A stretch of DNA of 24,787 bases from a virus, in the IMG/VR virus record IMGVR_UViG_3300025674_005699, positions 1 through 24,787 of that record; one strand, 5' to 3'. How positions within the stretch are numbered: the stretch's first letter is position 1; each line of letters begins with the position of its first letter. Shown piece after piece: positions 21,531 through 24,787 of the stretch. Made by a program: the position numbers and the translations under genes. The notes under the pieces are model-generated. The model was not told the origin of the DNA, did no database searches, and was given only the letters and a program-made list of their open reading frames with translations.

Positions 21531-22257
21531 AAGACTAGGTACACGAAAGCAAACATATACGTTTATCACTACAATGAATCAAGAGTATTATGATTTATGT
21601 GGTAAACGTATGTTAGATACTTTTTTAGAATATGCAGATCCTAAATTTGAGATTTGTGTATTTGCAGAAAATGTAATATCAAATTTTAATAATAGAATAA
21701 AAGTATATGATTGGAATCATGTTTGTAGAAAAGATTGGGAAACTTTTTGTACAAAAACACAAAATAGTAAAGAAGTTAAGTTTGCAAAAAAAGGTCTAGC
21801 ATTTTTATATGCTTTGAAAAATATAAAAACAGATAAACTTATTTGGATAGATAGTGATATTATATTTCATCAAAAGTTTGACGGTAGTATTATTGACTTA
21901 ACTTTAGGTAAAGGAAAGCTCATTGGTTTATTTAATCATGCTTATTTAGAACTTGGAGGTTATAGTGCTGAAACAGGATATGTTATAATAAATCAAAAGC
22001 ATTCAGAATATAATAACTTTATTGACAAATATGAAATGTATTATAAAATGGAAAATAAACCAGAACAAATACAAAAATGGTATGACGGACAGGTGTGTAT
22101 GTTAGCAGCAAATCATTTTGAAAAATATGTTTTTGATTTATCAAGGTATAGACATAAACATGTAGATACTCATACACCTTTGAATCATTGTCCACTTAGT
22201 GATTACTTTACACACGACAAAGGCCCTGAAAAAAAGAAATGGTACAATAGAAAATGA
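21514..22257 (+). CDS. DxD glycosyltransferase, GT-A-like (family paralogue 4)
   Basis: The shared family blocks are TYTFITTMNQEYYDLCGKRM (14-33), KFAKKGLAFLYALKN (89-103), LIWIDSDIIF (109-118) with DxD, and ETGYVIIN (153-160). It is 247 residues and soluble. The start is unusual: there is no ATG before the conserved TFITT strand. A TTG at 21514, inside the preceding cupin gene, is the best start, and the in-frame ATG at residue 21 would delete the first strand. It lies in the second sugar block, separated from its three paralogues by the UvsW region. Confidence 0.8.
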   Translation: MVRKYKRLGTRKQTYTFITTMNQEYYDLCGKRMLDTFLEYADPKFEICVFAENVISNFNNRIKVYDWNHVCRKDWETFCTKTQNSKEVKFAKKGLAFLYALKNIKTDKLIWIDSDIIFHQKFDGSIIDLTLGKGKLIGLFNHAYLELGGYSAETGYVIINQKHSEYNNFIDKYEMYYKMENKPEQIQKWYDGQVCMLAANHFEKYVFDLSRYRHKHVDTHTPLNHCPLSDYFTHDKGPEKKKWYNRK

Positions 22258-23117
22258 AAATAGTATTAACAGGACATAAAGGATTTATAGGCAGTCATTA
22301 CTATAACTATGTGAAAGACACATATACTATTTTTGGATATGATCAAAAAGATGGTTATGAAAAAGATTTAAAATACTCTGACGTAACAGATGAATTGCCC
22401 GATTGTGATGTTGTATTTCATTTAGCAGCGACCAATGGTACTAAACTCTTTTATCAGCATCCAACAGATGTTTGTATCAACAACACACTGCCAACCATAA
22501 ACCTAATAAAACGCTATCACAGTACAAACACTAAGTTTGTATTTGCCAGCACTTGTGAAATATTTAACAGCACAGTTGACAACGGATATCATCATGTACC
22601 TACTGATGAATCAGTTCCTGTCATGTTTAATGATATAACTAACCCACGTTGGAGTTACAGCATACCAAAAGCATTAGGTGAAAACTTGGTGGCAAACAGT
22701 GGACTTGAGTATCTTATTATACGTTACTTTAATGTTTACGGTCCAAGGCAAATAGATCATTTTGTAAACGAGTTTATTGAACGCTGCAAACAAGGTAAGT
22801 ATTATATTAACGGCAACGACACACGCAGTTTTTGCTACGTAGACGATGCTGTGCGTATGACAGACATCTTGGTTAAAACAGGTAGCAATCAAACTGTAAA
22901 TGTAGGTAGAGATGTAGAAACGCAGATAAGTGTTGTAGCAAAACTAATCATGGGTTACATGGGTATTAATCCTGATAGATTAGAAATACGCCCAGGGCCT
23001 GTAGGCAGTGCTACACGTAGATGTCCTGACACAACATTAGTACAAACACTTACAGGATTTACAGACTATACACCCTTAGAAGAAGGATTAAAGAAAACAG
23101 TGGAAAGTTTATTATGA
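22254..23117 (+). CDS. NAD-dependent sugar epimerase/dehydratase (extended SDR)
   Basis: The Rossmann motif GHKGFIGSH (7-15) and HLAATN (56-61) are followed by FASTCEIFN (97-105) and the catalytic YSIPK (135-139). RYFNVYGPRQ (157-166) and RSFCYVDDAVRM (191-202) are standard for UDP-sugar epimerases and UDP-glucuronate decarboxylases. It is 287 residues, slightly short. Next to a UDP-sugar dehydrogenase it might act on a UDP-uronic acid (4-epimerisation or decarboxylation to a pentose), which is inference; a GDP-sugar is also possible because gmd is nearby. Both ends overlap neighbours as ATGA. Confidence 0.87.
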   Translation: MKIVLTGHKGFIGSHYYNYVKDTYTIFGYDQKDGYEKDLKYSDVTDELPDCDVVFHLAATNGTKLFYQHPTDVCINNTLPTINLIKRYHSTNTKFVFASTCEIFNSTVDNGYHHVPTDESVPVMFNDITNPRWSYSIPKALGENLVANSGLEYLIIRYFNVYGPRQIDHFVNEFIERCKQGKYYINGNDTRSFCYVDDAVRMTDILVKTGSNQTVNVGRDVETQISVVAKLIMGYMGINPDRLEIRPGPVGSATRRCPDTTLVQTLTGFTDYTPLEEGLKKTVESLL

Positions 23118-23908
23118 AACTAGGTATTATCGGAATGGGTGTTGTTGGCAGTGCTAACAGTGCCGGATTTGCTCTTTTACAGCATCAAGTTATTACACAC
23201 GACATTAAGTTCGACACAAGCATAGAAGATGTATTAGATACAGAGATTGTATTTGTTTGTGTACCAACACCAGATCTTAATGGAGACTGTGATACACAGA
23301 TTGTAGAGGAAGTATTAGATGATTTAAATACACTTAACTACAAAGGTATTGTGTGTATTAGAAGTACAGTTTCTATAGGATTTACAGAAACTATGATACA
23401 AACATATAACAACTTGATAATATGTTATTCTCCAGAATTTTTACGAGAACGTTGTGCAGCAGATGATTTTATTAACAATCAAACCTTGTTAGCAGTTGGT
23501 ACAAATGATCCATACGTTTTTAAAAAAATAAAAGAAGCTCACGGACGTTTACCTGAAAACATAAAACAACTTTCGCCTACTGAAGCAGAAGTTTTAAAAT
23601 ATTATAATAATGCATACGCTGCACTGCGTATAACTTTTGCAAATATTATGTATGAAGTTTGCGAAGAGTTTGAATGTGATTATAGTAAAGTAAAAGAAGC
23701 ATATGTTACTACGGGTAAAACAAATGACTTGTATTTAGATGTTAATAAACAGTTACGAGGTTACAGCGGAATGTGTTTACCTAAAGATGTAAATGCACTT
23801 GGTACATTATTAAAAAATCTTAACATGGAATATAAGTTGATTGAAAGTATATCTTCTGATAATAACAACTTTGTAAAAACAGTATTCAACGGAATGCGTG
23901 ATGCTTAG
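23114..23908 (+). CDS. Short UDP-glucose/GDP-mannose 6-dehydrogenase lacking the C-terminal domain
   Basis: This family oxidises the C6 hydroxyl of a nucleotide sugar to a uronate with two NAD. GIIGMGVVG (4-12) binds NAD, VCVPTP (48-53) and CIRSTVSIG (81-89) are family strands, and SPEFLRE (106-112) and TEAEVLKYYNNAYAALRITFAN (156-177) form the central helix. The catalytic Cys is Cys221 in GYSGMCLPKDVNAL. The protein stops at 264 residues. Usual members have 390-440 and a C-terminal nucleotide-sugar-binding Rossmann domain, which is wholly absent. The following small ORF does not supply it. It may still be active as a minimal form or may need a partner. It overlaps the epimerase gene as ATGA. 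Confidence 0.87.
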   Translation: MKLGIIGMGVVGSANSAGFALLQHQVITHDIKFDTSIEDVLDTEIVFVCVPTPDLNGDCDTQIVEEVLDDLNTLNYKGIVCIRSTVSIGFTETMIQTYNNLIICYSPEFLRERCAADDFINNQTLLAVGTNDPYVFKKIKEAHGRLPENIKQLSPTEAEVLKYYNNAYAALRITFANIMYEVCEEFECDYSKVKEAYVTTGKTNDLYLDVNKQLRGYSGMCLPKDVNALGTLLKNLNMEYKLIESISSDNNNFVKTVFNGMRDA

Positions 23909-24179
23909 ACCAAAAAATAAAGACCTAGCAGGAGAAGCACTAATATATGAAAGAGCTGGAGGTGTAGTTTATGCTAGGTTTAGAGACGAACCTAAAAAAA
24001 GCATATATCCAGGTAGATGGATTATAGGCGGTGATGCAGAAGGTGTTGCAAAAGCACAAGGATATCTAGGATACGACAGTTGGCGAGAACTGTTTGCTTT
24101 AGCAGATACACATCCTACACTGCGGAAACAACTTGACAAAACACTAAATCTCTATTATATTATAAAGGATGGAGACTAA
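23901..24179 (+). CDS. Small hypothetical protein (92 residues) upstream of kdsA
   Basis: The function is unknown. GGVVYARFRDEPKK, PGRWIIGGDAEGVAKAQGYLGYDSW and HPTLRKQLDKTLNLYYIIKDGD are the most distinctive segments. The aromatic and Gly-rich composition suggests a small folded domain. I recall like-patterned small proteins in marine phages, which I cannot verify. The ATG at 23901 is preferred over the GTG three bases before. The gene overlaps the preceding one by eight bases and ends one base before kdsA, so it is part of the same operon. Confidence 0.7.
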   Translation: MLRPKNKDLAGEALIYERAGGVVYARFRDEPKKSIYPGRWIIGGDAEGVAKAQGYLGYDSWRELFALADTHPTLRKQLDKTLNLYYIIKDGD

Positions 24180-24180
24180 C

Positions 24181-24787
24181 ATGAGAATTATTGCAGGACC
24201 GTGTCAACACGAAACACTAGAACAAAGTTTAGAGATTGCATCGGAGTGCAAACGTGTATGTGACTTGTTTGACATTGAATATATTTTTAAAGCAAGTTTT
24301 GACAAAGCAAATAGAACAAGCATAGCAGGCAAACGTGGAGTAGGAATGCCTGCAACTATGCAAGACTTTATTGATATTAAAGAAAAAATAAATGTTAAAA
24401 CATTAACAGACGTACATGATGTTATGCAGATAAAAGCAATATGTAATCAATTCAATTATGCAATCGACGTGTTACAGATTCCTGCATTTTTGTGTAGACA
24501 AACAGATTTAATTCAAGCAGCATGTAAAACAAATAAAATTGTAAATATCAAAAAAGGGCAATTCTTGGCACCTTGGGATGTTAAAGGTATACTAAGTAAA
24601 ACTGAAGGTGCTAGAGAAGTTTGGATAACCGAAAGGGGTACTAGTTTTGGGTATAATACTTTGGTCACTGATTTTACTGGCATCCAGTATATGCGTGACA
24701 ATTTTTCTGTTCCTGTGGTATTTGACGTCACACACTCAGTCCAGAAGCCAGGAGGCCAAGGTGACAGTAGTGGTGGGAATAGGGATT
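24181..24787 (+). CDS. kdsA: 3-deoxy-8-phosphooctulonate synthase (Kdo-8-P synthase), 3' partial
   Basis: KdsA joins phosphoenolpyruvate and arabinose-5-phosphate to make Kdo-8-phosphate, the committed step toward the Kdo of LPS and some capsules. The frame is open to the window end (202 codons of about 265-280). Hallmarks are IAGPCQHE (4-11), FKASFDKANRTS (36-47), LTDVHDV (95-101), VLQIPAFLCRQTDL (117-130), NIKKGQFLAPWD (142-153), TERGTSFGYN (170-179) and VVFDVTHSVQKPGGQGD (about 190-206, running to the window edge). Cys8 in AGPC marks the metal-dependent class; the metal-independent E. coli type has Asn there. His at about 196 fits a second metal ligand. GGAG (24171-24174) lies six bases before the ATG. 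Confidence 0.95.
   Translation, partial: MRIIAGPCQHETLEQSLEIASECKRVCDLFDIEYIFKASFDKANRTSIAGKRGVGMPATMQDFIDIKEKINVKTLTDVHDVMQIKAICNQFNYAIDVLQIPAFLCRQTDLIQAACKTNKIVNIKKGQFLAPWDVKGILSKTEGAREVWITERGTSFGYNTLVTDFTGIQYMRDNFSVPVVFDVTHSVQKPGGQGDSSGGNRD

Noticed and set aside
24513-24731. Minus-strand 72-residue frame near the window end
   Set aside because: It is antisense to kdsA, whose plus-strand frame is open and canonical.

Overview
The window looks like part of a T4-like tailed phage genome, most probably from a marine myovirus of the cyanophage/pelagiphage kind. The evidence is a set of recognisable T4 core genes in a compact, AT-rich, almost entirely rightward arrangement: large terminase (gp17), single-stranded DNA-binding protein (gp32), UvsX recombinase, a UvsY-position protein and the UvsW helicase. 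Genes are joined by ATGA or TAATG stop-start overlaps. I see no tRNA, rRNA, integrase, transposase or CRISPR array. No photosynthesis gene is present, so the host could be SAR11-like or another low-GC marine bacterium; the host is inference.

Layout. 1-2939: the 3' part of the terminase gene, then a 468-residue protein of unknown function. 2940-3184: the only sizeable non-coding gap (245 bp). It holds a GC-rich foldable element, an A-tract, a sigma70-like promoter, a late-promoter-like box and an inverted repeat, all upstream of gp32. 3185-6143: the recombination block (gp32, small ORF, uvsX, small acidic ORF, UvsY-like protein). 6140-17413: a long run of sugar and surface-polysaccharide genes. 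It contains an FkbM methyltransferase, a reversed gmd gene, four DxD glycosyltransferases of one paralogous family across the window (three of them here), a GT8-like and a GT2-like enzyme, three capsule/Kdo-transferase-like proteins, a second methyltransferase, a sulfotransferase and two unusual fusions. The fusions are a CMP-sugar synthetase joined to an RraA/HMG-aldolase domain, and an RfaE-type nucleotidyltransferase joined to a mannose-6-phosphate-isomerase-type cupin. 17430-20611: unknown protein, UvsW, and a conserved-looking small protein. 20608-24787: a second sugar block with a 2OG-Fe(II)-oxygenase-like protein, a cupin, the fourth DxD glycosyltransferase, an NAD-dependent epimerase, a short UDP-sugar dehydrogenase, a small ORF and the first two thirds of kdsA (Kdo-8-phosphate synthase), cut by the window end.

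How the genes may work together (inference). The enzymes could make and activate several sugars: GDP-4-keto-6-deoxymannose (GMD), a uronic acid (dehydrogenase), Kdo-8-phosphate (KdsA), a CMP-activated ulosonic-type sugar (cytidylyltransferase-RraA fusion) and a heptose- or polyol-type nucleotide (RfaE-type fusion). The eight or nine glycosyltransferases would then assemble them, and sulfo and methyl transferases would decorate the product. The product could be a phage-directed LPS/capsule change on the infected cell (for example to block superinfection) or a glycan placed on the virion. The sequence alone does not decide between these.
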